A stretch of DNA of 64,000 bases from Isobaculum melis (GTDB taxonomy: Bacteria > Bacillota > Bacilli > Lactobacillales > Carnobacteriaceae): assembly GCF_900111355.1 (NCBI RefSeq), contig NZ_FOHA01000011.1:1-64000 (forward strand), read 5' to 3'. The position numbers were made by a program, and so were the translations under genes. The notes beneath the pieces were generated by a model. It saw only the letters and a program-made list of their open reading frames with translations, was not told the origin of the DNA and did no database searches. Below, in pieces: positions 36,014 through 44,635 of the stretch (its first letter is position 1; each line of letters starts with the position of its first letter).

Positions 36014-38092
36014 TTATTCTTTTAATTCTGGTGCATCTGTTTGATATTTTTCAACTGTTGACTGCCCTTTATTCTGATCTAACAAGCTAGTTGATTGATC
36101 TCCTAGTTCCTCAGAAGTTTCTTTTAATAAGTCCATCCCAAAGCGATAAGTGTAATTGTATTGACTTTTATCAACTGGTGTAAAGCCAGACGGTGTGTAA
36201 TATCTCAACAAATCACTAATCTGCACCTGATCAGAAAGGGATAATTCTTTTTCAACTTGTTCTTTTTCTTTTTCAATCTGAGCTTTTTGCTCCTCTGTTA
36301 AATGCTCAATTAAAGTCCCTGTTGCTGTGTCATAGACTTTACTTCCAACTTTAGTATAATCTTTTGCAACAAAGTTTCCGTTTCTAAAAGCAACTAAACC
36401 TTGATGTTCAGGAGACAATAAATCAGAACCAAAATGGACATATTCTTTATTATCCATTCCCAGTAAATGCATCAATGTTGGTAAGACATCAATTTCACCA
36501 CCAAAGGTATGATTGATTCCTCCTTTTAAACCTGGCATATGAATCATCAGTGGTACCTTTTGGAACATCGCATCATCATAATCATTATATTCCTCTGTTC
36601 CTAATAATTGAGAAACCGCCTCACCATGGTTTCCAGAAATCCCATAATGATCCCCATACATTAAAATCACTGAATTGTCATATAAACCTGATGCTTTCAA
36701 ATAGGTCATCAGCTCGTTAATGGATTGATCTAAATAATGGGCTGTTTGAACATAACCATCTACAGTGCTATCCCCAGTTGTTGTTTTTGGAAAAGCTGCA
36801 TTAGCTTCATCTAAAGGATAGGGATAATGATTGGTTACTGTAATTAATTTTGCATAAAAAGGTTGCTGTAATTGTTCTAAATATTGAGCAGATTCCTTTA
36901 AGAAAATCTTATCTTTTAAGCCATAGCCTAATTTATAGGCTTCATTTTCAGAATAATATTGTGCATCAAAGAAATAATCATAGCCCCATGATTTATAGGC
37001 ATTATTTCGATTCCAAAAGCTTCCTACATCTCCATGAAAAGAGGCACTTGTATAGCCACCTTGTTGCGCTAAAATCGCAGGCGCTGCTTGATACGTATTG
37101 TCAGTTCCCACCTGAACCATTGCTGAGCCTTGAGAAAGCCCATATAAGGAATTATCTAACATCATCTCAGCATCTGCTGTTTTTCCTTGTCCCACTTGAT
37201 GGAAGAAGTTATCAAAGCTCATCGTTTGGCTATCATGGTAAAACTGATTAAGGGTAGGGGTAACTTCCTGACCATCTACTTTGTAATCAAATAGAAATTG
37301 TTGGAAACTCTCTAAATGAATAATGATCACATTTTTACCTTTAGCAACACCATAATAATCCGGGTTTGGGGCTGCATAATTTTGCTGTGTATAGGCTAGC
37401 ACCTCATCCATATCACTACTATCTGCATTGGCACGCTTAGCATTTGCTTGCGCTGTTTGTACCCCATCATACACTGTAAAAGCATTTAACCCTAAATATT
37501 TCACAATATAATTTCGGTCAAAAGTTCGTGTTAATAGACCAGAACGATCCATTTCTGCTAAACCTAGGTTCGCTGCAAATAATGTCATAGCAACAGCTAG
37601 TGTCAAGAAACCATATCTTTTTTTCAAACCAGTTGGATCGATTTTAATTACTTTAAATAGTAGTAACCCTGTTAGCACAATCACATCAAGAAAGACAAAG
37701 AAGTCAGATGGCACCATTAAGCTTAAAGCACTTGAGTCCATATTTGCTGAAACACTACCTGCACTTTTAATCATATTAACTGTTAAAAAATCTGAAAATT
37801 CGCGGTAATACACAATATTTGCAAACAGCCAAATGGTGAGAATCAAATCGATCACAAGCAACATAATATAAGATTTTTTTCCTTTTGAGAAAAACGTTAT
37901 CCCAAATAAAAATAACGCAAAGCTGATTGGATTCATCAATAGCAAGAAATGCTGCATCATACCGCTAACACCTAATGAAAATTTGGTGCGATAGGCAATA
38001 TAGGTTTTTGCCCAAAATAGGATGAGCGCTAAAGCAAAAAATCCAATCCGGTTATTCAATATTTTTTTAATGTTAAAGTTTTCTTTTTTCAT
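36014..38092 (-). CDS. ltaS: Lipoteichoic acid synthase LtaS
   Basis: A 692-residue polyglycerolphosphate polymerase. Five membrane helices occupy about residues 12-190, then an extended linker with an AQANAKRA signal-peptidase-like site, then an extracellular sulfatase domain. The catalytic threonine is expected in GQGKTADAEMMLD, and IIHLESFQQF, MYGDHYGISGN and HGDVGSFWNRN are metal or substrate motifs. It transfers glycerol phosphate from phosphatidylglycerol to a glycolipid anchor such as the product of lafA and lafB. The C-terminal tail after the domain is long. Confidence 0.92.
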   Translation of the reverse strand: MKKENFNIKKILNNRIGFFALALILFWAKTYIAYRTKFSLGVSGMMQHFLLLMNPISFALFLFGITFFSKGKKSYIMLLVIDLILTIWLFANIVYYREFSDFLTVNMIKSAGSVSANMDSSALSLMVPSDFFVFLDVIVLTGLLLFKVIKIDPTGLKKRYGFLTLAVAMTLFAANLGLAEMDRSGLLTRTFDRNYIVKYLGLNAFTVYDGVQTAQANAKRANADSSDMDEVLAYTQQNYAAPNPDYYGVAKGKNVIIIHLESFQQFLFDYKVDGQEVTPTLNQFYHDSQTMSFDNFFHQVGQGKTADAEMMLDNSLYGLSQGSAMVQVGTDNTYQAAPAILAQQGGYTSASFHGDVGSFWNRNNAYKSWGYDYFFDAQYYSENEAYKLGYGLKDKIFLKESAQYLEQLQQPFYAKLITVTNHYPYPLDEANAAFPKTTTGDSTVDGYVQTAHYLDQSINELMTYLKASGLYDNSVILMYGDHYGISGNHGEAVSQLLGTEEYNDYDDAMFQKVPLMIHMPGLKGGINHTFGGEIDVLPTLMHLLGMDNKEYVHFGSDLLSPEHQGLVAFRNGNFVAKDYTKVGSKVYDTATGTLIEHLTEEQKAQIEKEKEQVEKELSLSDQVQISDLLRYYTPSGFTPVDKSQYNYTYRFGMDLLKETSEELGDQSTSLLDQNKGQSTVEKYQTDAPELKE

Positions 38093-38196
38093 TTGTTGCT
38101 AACCTCCTCCAAACCTCATTCATTCTATCAGAAAGCTTACTCTTATTTATTTAAGGATTCAAGAAAAAAAAGTTAAGCTTTTCATAAGGTTAAAAA

Positions 38197-38228
38197 AGAA
38201 AGAAGCCAGCGCTTAAGCGCTAGCTTCT
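38197..38228 (-). terminator. Terminator of the ykuJ-like gene
   Basis: AGAAGCTAGCGC pairs with GCGCTGGCTTCT across TTAA, with T-rich sequence after it on the minus strand. Confidence 0.8.
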
Positions 38229-38238
38229 CTACTCAATC

Positions 38239-38472
38239 TTAGTCTTGTAACAATTCAAAAATTTCAATTGCTATTAAATCTATATCATCGAATTGGTATG
38301 TTTGATGATAAACGTACTCTTCCAATTCAAACGTTTCAGTTTTAGCATCGTATTGAACTAAACAACGCTCTTTTCCATCCTTTTCAAATCGACGTGCTTG
38401 AACTTCTGCATCTGTTGATTCGCGCATCGCCTCTAACCTACGGATAATCGCAACTAGTTGTGAAGATTTCAT
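38239..38472 (-). CDS. ykuJ: DUF1797 family protein (YkuJ-like)
   Basis: A 77-residue protein with the YkuJ/DUF1797 pattern: an N-terminal helix (SQLVAIIRRLEAMRES), RRFEKDG, then YDAKTETFELEEY and a final helix rich in acidic and aliphatic residues. The function is unknown. The start follows AAAGGGGC. It stands alone, with a terminator. The 280-bp gap to the next gene (38473-38751) shows only a short AT-rich stretch and the promoter region of the aminotransferase. Confidence 0.8.
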   Translation of the reverse strand: MKSSQLVAIIRRLEAMRESTDAEVQARRFEKDGKERCLVQYDAKTETFELEEYVYHQTYQFDDIDLIAIEIFELLQD

Positions 38473-38751
38473 TGTGTATTGCCCCTTTCCAACTTTCGTC
38501 TTTTACATTCTAACAGAATTTACTTTTCAGTTCTATAAAAAAAGTAAATCTTCTACATTCATTTTTTCTTTTCTATAAAAAGATGGAAACTACCCTTACG
38601 CTATCAGGCTTATCCTTTCCTTAAATGAGGCGAATCCCTTCTTTTTTTCTCATCATTTTCTCAATAAAAAAATAATTGCTTAAATTTAACTAGTGATTCC
38701 TAGCTTTTTTTGATAAAATAATGGCTAACTAGAATACATAGGAGGAATACG

Positions 38752-39930
38752 ATGGAAAAATTACCGAATTTATTTAATCAACAAACGGCTTTTATTCAAG
38801 TTTCTGATATTAGACAATTTGATGAACGTGTTTCTCCAATTGAAGGCATGCTTAAGTTAACGATTGGGGAACCTGATTTTAATACACCTGACCATATTAA
38901 AGAGGCTGCTATGGAGGCCATTGAGCAAAACTTTTCGCATTATTCACCAATGGCTGGGGATATGGAATTAAGACAAGCAGCAACAGCATTTGTCGCAAAA
39001 AAATATGGTTTAGTTTATGATCCTGCTTCAGAGATTGTGATTACAGTTGGGGCAAGTCAAGCCATTGCTGCAAGTTTGAGCGCTATTTTAAACCCTGGAG
39101 ATAAAGTGCTAATGCCTGTCCCTATTTATCCTGGCTATGAACCGATTATTACCTTAAATCGGGCAACACCTGTTTATATTGATACCACAAGCAATCATTT
39201 TGTTTTAACACCCGAAATGATTCATGAGACCATGGCACTTCATGGGAACGAGGTGAAAGCCATTATTCTTAATTATCCTAGTAATCCAACTGGCACAACT
39301 TACACAGAAGCTGAAGTCATCGCCTTAGCAGATGCTTTACGTCAATATGAGCTACTAGTCATTAGTGATGAAATTTATAGTGAACTGACTTATGGTGCAA
39401 AGCATGTCTCTATTGCGAAGTATTTAAGAGAGCAAACCTTATTGATTAACGGCCTTTCAAAATCTCATGCTATGACAGGTTGGCGAATTGGGTTTCTTTT
39501 TGCGCCACAACCATTAATGGCGCAAATTCTTAAAGTACATCAATATTTGGTTACCAGTGCTTCTTCTATTTCTCAAAGAGCTGGAATTGCTGCGCTGACA
39601 ACTGGGATTGATGATGGACTTGTAATGAAAGAGGCTTATCAAGAACGAGGAGACTTTCTTTATCATGCCATGACACAAATGGGCTTTGCTATTTTAAAAC
39701 CAAGTGGTGCCTTTTATATTTTTGCTAAAATTCCTGCTGGTTATCTTCAAAATAGTATGGACTTTTGTGTGGATGTTGCTGAAAAGGTTAAAGTTGCCAT
39801 GATTCCAGGCTCAGCCTTTGGGGAAGCTGGCCAAGGATATGTAAGATTAAGCTATGCAACTAGCATGGAAACCTTAAGAGAAGCTATGACACGATTAAAA
39901 GAATATATGGAAAAATGTCAGACTGCATAA
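38752..39930 (+). CDS. patA: Pyridoxal-phosphate aminotransferase, class I/II (PatA type)
   Basis: A 392-residue fold-type I aminotransferase. The PLP lysine lies in NGLSKSHAMTGWRIGF (about residue 237). Other conserved sites are NYPSNPTGTTY, SDEIYSELTY and RLSYA. It resembles the PatA/AspC-like enzymes of lactic acid bacteria, which use aspartate, aromatic amino acids or N-acetyl-diaminopimelate; the substrate cannot be fixed from sequence. With dapF elsewhere in the window, an aminotransferase of the acetyl-DAP pathway is possible. A good AGGAGGAA ribosome site precedes it. Confidence 0.8.
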   Translation: MEKLPNLFNQQTAFIQVSDIRQFDERVSPIEGMLKLTIGEPDFNTPDHIKEAAMEAIEQNFSHYSPMAGDMELRQAATAFVAKKYGLVYDPASEIVITVGASQAIAASLSAILNPGDKVLMPVPIYPGYEPIITLNRATPVYIDTTSNHFVLTPEMIHETMALHGNEVKAIILNYPSNPTGTTYTEAEVIALADALRQYELLVISDEIYSELTYGAKHVSIAKYLREQTLLINGLSKSHAMTGWRIGFLFAPQPLMAQILKVHQYLVTSASSISQRAGIAALTTGIDDGLVMKEAYQERGDFLYHAMTQMGFAILKPSGAFYIFAKIPAGYLQNSMDFCVDVAEKVKVAMIPGSAFGEAGQGYVRLSYATSMETLREAMTRLKEYMEKCQTA

Positions 39931-40010
39931 AAAAGACTCTTGATGAGCCGACCTACAAAAGTTAACGATTGGATGTAACTTTTGCAGGTCACTACATAAG
40001 AGTCTTTTGT
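39929..40010. terminator. Bidirectional nested terminator
   Basis: A compound stem with outer arms AAAAGACTCTT and AAGAGTCTTTT and inner arms GACCTACAAAAGTTA and TAACTTTTGCAGGTC lies between two convergent genes and can end both. Confidence 0.75.
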
Positions 40011-40892
40011 TTACGCTTCTGGTTTTCCTGAGTGCCACCAGAGCTTAATTAAAGCTTGTGTGCCGTCATTTTCAAAGCCGGCCTCAGCTAATTGCTCATA
40101 AAGTTGAGCAGCCAATGCTGTTCCTGGTAATGTAAGCCCCATCTTATCAGCTTCATCTAAAGCAATTCTTAAATCTTTAATAAAATGCTTCACAAAAAAT
40201 CCTGCTGAATAATCCTGCTTTAAAATACGTGGTCCATAATTAGCAAGAGACCAATTGGCAGCACTACCGCCACCCACTGTATCTAGCACTTTTTCCACAT
40301 TTAAACCAGCTTTATCTGCATAGACCATCAATTCACTCATGCCAACCATTGTTCCAGCAATCATAATTTGATTCGCCATCTTTGTATGCTGTCCACTACC
40401 AGCTGGTCCTTGTAAATTCATTTTTCCAGAGAAGACCTCAATAATAGGTGCAGCTTGCTCATAGGCAGTTTGATCTCCACCAACCATCACTGTTAAAGTG
40501 CCATTTTTTGCCCCGAGATCCCCACCTGAAACAGGTGCATCTAAAACAGCTATGCCTTGATCTTTTCCTAGCTGATACAATTTTTTTGCTAATGTAGGGG
40601 TGCTTGTTGTCATATCCACTAAAATATGGGCTGGTGTTGCTTCACTGAAAATCCCCTGTTCTCCCACATAGACTTCTTCAACATCTTGAGGATAGCCAAC
40701 AATCGTAAATACAACATCACTGGCTTTAGTCACCAATGCAGGAGTGTCCTGCCAAACTGCACCAAGGGCAACCACTTCATCTGCTTTACTTTTTGTTCGA
40801 TTATATACATTCACTGCGTAACCAGCCTTCAATAAATGCTTCACAATAGATGCACCCATAACACCTGTACCAATAAATCCTATTTTCTTCAT
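40011..40892 (-). CDS. NAD-dependent beta-hydroxyacid dehydrogenase (3-hydroxyisobutyrate dehydrogenase family)
   Basis: A 293-residue enzyme of the 3-hydroxyacid dehydrogenase family. The N-terminal Rossmann domain has GFIGTGVMGASIVKHL, followed by DAPVSGGDLGAKNGTL and the helical C-terminal domain with the catalytic lysine in GQHTKMANQ. Members reduce tartronate semialdehyde or oxidise 3-hydroxyisobutyrate or gamma-hydroxybutyrate; which one applies here is unknown. It stands alone. Confidence 0.82.
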   Translation of the reverse strand: MKKIGFIGTGVMGASIVKHLLKAGYAVNVYNRTKSKADEVVALGAVWQDTPALVTKASDVVFTIVGYPQDVEEVYVGEQGIFSEATPAHILVDMTTSTPTLAKKLYQLGKDQGIAVLDAPVSGGDLGAKNGTLTVMVGGDQTAYEQAAPIIEVFSGKMNLQGPAGSGQHTKMANQIMIAGTMVGMSELMVYADKAGLNVEKVLDTVGGGSAANWSLANYGPRILKQDYSAGFFVKHFIKDLRIALDEADKMGLTLPGTALAAQLYEQLAEAGFENDGTQALIKLWWHSGKPEA

Positions 40893-40932
40893 TTTTCATC
40901 GACCCCTTTTTCTAGAAAATAAAAACAAGATT

Positions 40933-41040
40933 GAGACAAAAGTCGTTAAGGCTTGAGAAATTGGAGAAAAATCCAACCAATACGCTTTTTGTATTTGTTG
41001 GATTTTTTGAAATTTCCGAAAAGTCTGACTTTTGTCCACC
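40933..41040. repeat. Long imperfect intergenic hairpin
   Basis: About 108 nt of nested inverted repeat: outer arms GACAAAAGTC and GACTTTTGTC (perfect), middle arms GAAATT and AATTTC, and inner arms AAAAATCCAA and TTGGATTTTT (perfect) around a short loop. No coding potential is seen. It lies between two minus-strand genes and could be an intergenic repeat element or an RNA-processing signal. Confidence 0.6.
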
Positions 41041-41059
41041 ATTCATCAAGGCAATTTAC

Positions 41060-41097
41060 ATGAATAGGATAAAACTTTTGAGTTTTATCCTATTCAT
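41060..41097 (-). terminator. Perfect 17-bp hairpin after lafC
   Basis: Arms ATGAATAGGATAAAACT and AGTTTTATCCTATTCAT around a 4-nt loop, 13 bp after the lafC stop. No U run follows on the minus strand, so it may be an mRNA 3'-end hairpin rather than a classical terminator. A similar AGGATAAAACT stem lies after ptsI (49251-49283). Confidence 0.55.
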
Positions 41098-41110
41098 CTT
41101 CCACCAATTT

Positions 41111-42157
41111 TCACTTAATTTTCTCTGTTACCAAAGAACTTGCTTCTTCCGCTTCAGTAGTTGGTTGAACACCTAGTGCCACAACCCCTAACAAAATCCC
41201 CGTATAATGTGTAATCACACGCCATAAAATTAAGGCAATCACCAGCTTTTCGGGAGAGGTAACCATGCTACCAAATAACAGTGTAAAGCTGTACTCTGCT
41301 CCACCTGCGCCTCCTGGAATTGGAAATAATGAAATAATCATGATAATAAACGTATGAAGAATAATAATCGTCATAATATTGACATGGGTCATCCCCAAGG
41401 CTAATAAAATAAAGTATGGTACCACAAAATAAAAAATTAATTGGATAAACGTTAATAAGCTCGTTTTAAGCAACAATTTTTTTTGCGAACGAATATATTT
41501 GCTTTCCTCATAAAAATTCTTTACTTTATCTGTCATATCTGATTGTAATTTTTTAAACTGCTCTTCACTTTTAAAAAAGGCTAATGGTTTAATCGCTAAT
41601 TGAACCAATTTATTGGCCACTGGATAACAAAAAGTAACCAATAGTAAACTTGAGATAACCACTGCATGAATCACAAAAGCCAGAAGAATAAAATAAGATA
41701 GCTCATCAATCTGTGCTTTTAAAACATGAAATCCTAAGGCTAAAGCAAGTAAAAAATTAATCACAATCATAGATTGATAAACCACAAATTTCATCAGTAA
41801 CACCGAACCACTGATCCCTGCATCAACACCTGATTTTACCATTGCGATTAGCTGTGCAGGCTGTCCACCACTTGAAAAAGGTGTAATGGCATTAAATAAG
41901 TGTTCAATCAAAGGAATTCTTACCGCATTTTTAAAAGAAAAATTTTCTCTTGTTCGCTTCATTAATCCTTGAATAATTTTAGCTTCAATTGCCCAATGCA
42001 TGAGCATACAGCATAAGCCTACAATCACCCAAATCCAGTTTAAGTGCTGTAACTCTTCTAAAACTTCGTGGAAAGATAAATCACGAAACTCTCTTAAGAA
42101 AATAAATAATCCAAATGCTAGAATAATCCCTAGCGCCCACTTATTCTTCTTGCTCAT
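41111..42157 (-). CDS. lafC: Flippase-like LafC/UPF0104 membrane protein
   Basis: A 348-residue polytopic protein (about 8 helices) of the UPF0104/YbhN family, which also includes the flippase part of MprF. It keeps the family motif SGGQPAQLIAM and the glycine stretch PIPGGAGGAEY. It is the third gene after two glycosyltransferases, the position of lafC in the Listeria lafABC operon; there its role in anchor glycolipid or LTA synthesis is unclear. It follows lafB by 4 bp. Confidence 0.8.
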   Translation of the reverse strand: MSKKNKWALGIILAFGLFIFLREFRDLSFHEVLEELQHLNWIWVIVGLCCMLMHWAIEAKIIQGLMKRTRENFSFKNAVRIPLIEHLFNAITPFSSGGQPAQLIAMVKSGVDAGISGSVLLMKFVVYQSMIVINFLLALALGFHVLKAQIDELSYFILLAFVIHAVVISSLLLVTFCYPVANKLVQLAIKPLAFFKSEEQFKKLQSDMTDKVKNFYEESKYIRSQKKLLLKTSLLTFIQLIFYFVVPYFILLALGMTHVNIMTIIILHTFIIMIISLFPIPGGAGGAEYSFTLLFGSMVTSPEKLVIALILWRVITHYTGILLGVVALGVQPTTEAEEASSLVTEKIK

Positions 42158-42161
42158 TTAT

Positions 42162-43184
42162 TCACCTCTTCTCAGATTGCTCCGTATAGAAATCAAGCCA
42201 AATTTTTGCTAAGCGCTCTTCTGAATAATAAGCACCACCAGCAGCTGACTTTTCTTTCAATGCTTCATAAAAAGCTGGATTCTCTTTTAATTCAATTATT
42301 TTTTGTTTCATTTCTGTCACATCACTCGCTGCTTCATAATACCCTGTAATAATTGATTCATACAATGGTAGGTCTCGTAGTAAAATCGGTGTACGACAGT
42401 TAAAAGCCTCTAAAATACACATTGGAAATAGCTCATTATAGGATGGTAATAAAAAGATATTCGCAATATTATAATATTTCATAATCTCATCACGATCAAT
42501 AATCCCTGGGAAATAAACATTCGCTGGTGGATTATCTAAAATTTTCTTATAGCGCTCATAGCCATCTGTAATTTTTCCAAATGAAAAGCCACCTGCCCAA
42601 ATAAACTGAATATCAGGTAATTCTTCTGCTAATTGAATAAAGTCAAAAATCCCTTTTCTTTCCTGAATTTGACCAGCTCCAAATACAACAAATTGATCAG
42701 CAGGAATCTCTTTTTCTGCACGAAAAGCACTTTTTTCACTGGCTGAAAGTTCATGAAATTGTGCTTTAGAAACAAAATTAGGAATATAAGCAATATTATT
42801 CTTAAGCCCCAAAGCTTCAAGTTTTGGAATAAAGCTTGGATTAACCACAACAATTTGATCCATTCTTTTATAAAATGACACAACATATTTATTAAAAATC
42901 CATTGAATAGGTTTTGGTAATTTAATACTGCCTTCTAAAGTTTCTGGTAAAAAATGGACATAACCAATTCTTCTGCCATATCTTTTCTTAAAAAAGGTTG
43001 TCAGATAAAAAGGAAAATTAATTGTATGATAATGACTGATATCTGTTTTTGAGTAACGGTTAATATTAACCTTTATCTTATCAGCATGATATTTGTCTAA
43101 TAAACTCAATAATTCTAAATAGGCACTACCTACACCTTGACCTTTTACTTTATCCGCAGAAGAAAACATTGTAATCTCCAGCAT
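42162..43184 (-). CDS. lafB: Glycolipid glycosyltransferase (LafB/BgsA-like)
   Basis: A 340-residue GT-B glycosyltransferase of family GT4. It has the donor-binding E-rich stretch SYNELFPMCILEAFNCRTPIL and a GAGQIQERKG motif. In lafAB-type operons the second enzyme adds the second sugar to monoglucosyl-diacylglycerol, giving the anchor for LTA. In Enterococcus the related pair is named bgsB and bgsA. The assignment to the second step is from operon order and not from catalytic data. Confidence 0.78.
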   Translation of the reverse strand: MLEITMFSSADKVKGQGVGSAYLELLSLLDKYHADKIKVNINRYSKTDISHYHTINFPFYLTTFFKKRYGRRIGYVHFLPETLEGSIKLPKPIQWIFNKYVVSFYKRMDQIVVVNPSFIPKLEALGLKNNIAYIPNFVSKAQFHELSASEKSAFRAEKEIPADQFVVFGAGQIQERKGIFDFIQLAEELPDIQFIWAGGFSFGKITDGYERYKKILDNPPANVYFPGIIDRDEIMKYYNIANIFLLPSYNELFPMCILEAFNCRTPILLRDLPLYESIITGYYEAASDVTEMKQKIIELKENPAFYEALKEKSAAGGAYYSEERLAKIWLDFYTEQSEKR

Positions 43185-43196
43185 GTGTAGCTCCTC

Positions 43197-44372
43197 CTAT
43201 CGTTTAATGGGTTTAATTTTATCTTTTTTATTTAATTCATAACGTTCAATTGATTTATAATAAAATTCTTCTACTTTTGCACCAAAGCAAGTAGAGGATA
43301 TTTGATAAAGAACCTCATTTAATATTTGTTCATCGGTTTCTCCAATAGGTGTATTTAATACTTCTAATACACCAGCCGCTAATACATCATCTGTCTTAAA
43401 GGTGGTTCCAAGTGATGGATCAGATAATAAACTCTTGGTATAAGGGCTTTCCTTAGCCAAGCATCTTGTATGAGAAGCTAACGCCTCAATATAAGTCAAA
43501 CCTTGTGATTCTGACTCAGAGGCACTTACAAATAAGTCAGCCATTCGGTAATAGTGGCCTACCTCTTCATTTTTCTTCTCTCCTACAAAAATAACGGATT
43601 GCGTGACATCTAATTGGTCTACAAGATTTTCTAACACTGCTCTTTGTGGACCCTCACCAACAACTACTAAGATTAAATCTGGTTTTTCGCGAACCAAAAT
43701 TGGCATCGCTTGAATAATGGCTTCAATATTTTTTTCTTGTGACAATCGACTTAAAGATAAAATAACTGGCTGTTCCTCTGATAAACCCAATTCTTGTCGA
43801 ATATGACGTTGCTCAGATGGTTTAAACTCATTTAAGTTGACACCAGTTGGAATAATGGCAGTAGGCTTATAAATATCGTATTTTTCTAATTGTTCCACCA
43901 CTCGATTACTAGGAGCAATCACCCCTACGACTCGGCTACAAAAAGCACGGGTAATCATCCGGACATGGGTCGGCTTCAATAACTTCCCTTTTGCAATATA
44001 ATGTAGGTAATCTTCATACATTGTATGATAGGTATGAACGCAAGGTATTTTTAAATTATATGCGACAAATTTTCCTACCCATCCCACACCAAATTCAGTT
44101 TGTGTATGGACAATATCCAATTTTAATTTTTTCGCTTTTTGAATTGTTGGTACCAATCCTCTAAAGGCAACCCTTCTTTCCTTAAATGATATTAAGGGGA
44201 TGCTCGGCAAACGATAAATATTTTCTTCATACTCATCTGCTTTGGGATCTGATGTTGTAAAAATGTATACTTGATGTCCTCTTCTTTCAAGCTCTTCTTT
44301 TAGTGTTTTAACAGATGTTGCAACACCACTCACTTGAGGAAAATAGGTATCAGTAAAAATACCAATCTTCAT
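43197..44372 (-). CDS. lafA: Diacylglycerol glucosyltransferase (LafA/BgsB-like)
   Basis: A 391-residue GT4 glycosyltransferase. Typical GT-B features are GIFTDTYFPQVSGVATSVKTL at the N-terminus (shown in part), FVGEKKNEEVGHYY, and the donor motif SESESQGLTYIEALAS with the two glutamates. It should transfer glucose from UDP-glucose to diacylglycerol, the first step of anchor glycolipid synthesis. It is the first gene of the laf operon. The 260-bp gap before it (44373-44635) holds the dltD terminator and AT-rich DNA. Confidence 0.82.
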   Translation of the reverse strand: MKIGIFTDTYFPQVSGVATSVKTLKEELERRGHQVYIFTTSDPKADEYEENIYRLPSIPLISFKERRVAFRGLVPTIQKAKKLKLDIVHTQTEFGVGWVGKFVAYNLKIPCVHTYHTMYEDYLHYIAKGKLLKPTHVRMITRAFCSRVVGVIAPSNRVVEQLEKYDIYKPTAIIPTGVNLNEFKPSEQRHIRQELGLSEEQPVILSLSRLSQEKNIEAIIQAMPILVREKPDLILVVVGEGPQRAVLENLVDQLDVTQSVIFVGEKKNEEVGHYYRMADLFVSASESESQGLTYIEALASHTRCLAKESPYTKSLLSDPSLGTTFKTDDVLAAGVLEVLNTPIGETDEQILNEVLYQISSTCFGAKVEEFYYKSIERYELNKKDKIKPIKR

Positions 44373-44578
44373 ATGCTCATCTCCTTTCTATTAAATACCA
44401 AATGATTTAATAGCCATCACTTTTAAATTCTATACTCTTTAACAATTTTTTTCAACTTTATTTCGTCAATAAATCATTAAGATTACAAAAACATTACTTG
44501 TCTATGAATAGTATAGTCATTTTTAGCGAAAGGAACATCCAACTAAAGTTGTAAATTTAGCTCATTTATTTGGCTGAT

Positions 44579-44626
44579 AAAAAAATCTACTTTCAGCCAT
44601 TCATCAAATGAATAGTGAAAGCAGAT
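44579..44626 (-). terminator. Terminator of the dlt operon
   Basis: TCTGCTTTCACTATTCAT pairs imperfectly with ATGAATGGCTGAAAGTAGA and is followed on the minus strand by TTTTTTT. It lies just after dltD. Confidence 0.8.
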
Positions 44627-44635
44627 CTTCAGTTG

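Noticed and set aside
36850-37251. Plus-strand ORF of 133 codons opposite ltaS
   Set aside because: It lies wholly inside the sulfatase domain of ltaS on the other strand, has no ribosome site and no recognisable protein features.
40933-41040. A small RNA gene in the long hairpin
   Set aside because: No clear promoter or terminator frames it and it lies in the gap between co-oriented genes. An intergenic repeat is the simpler reading.
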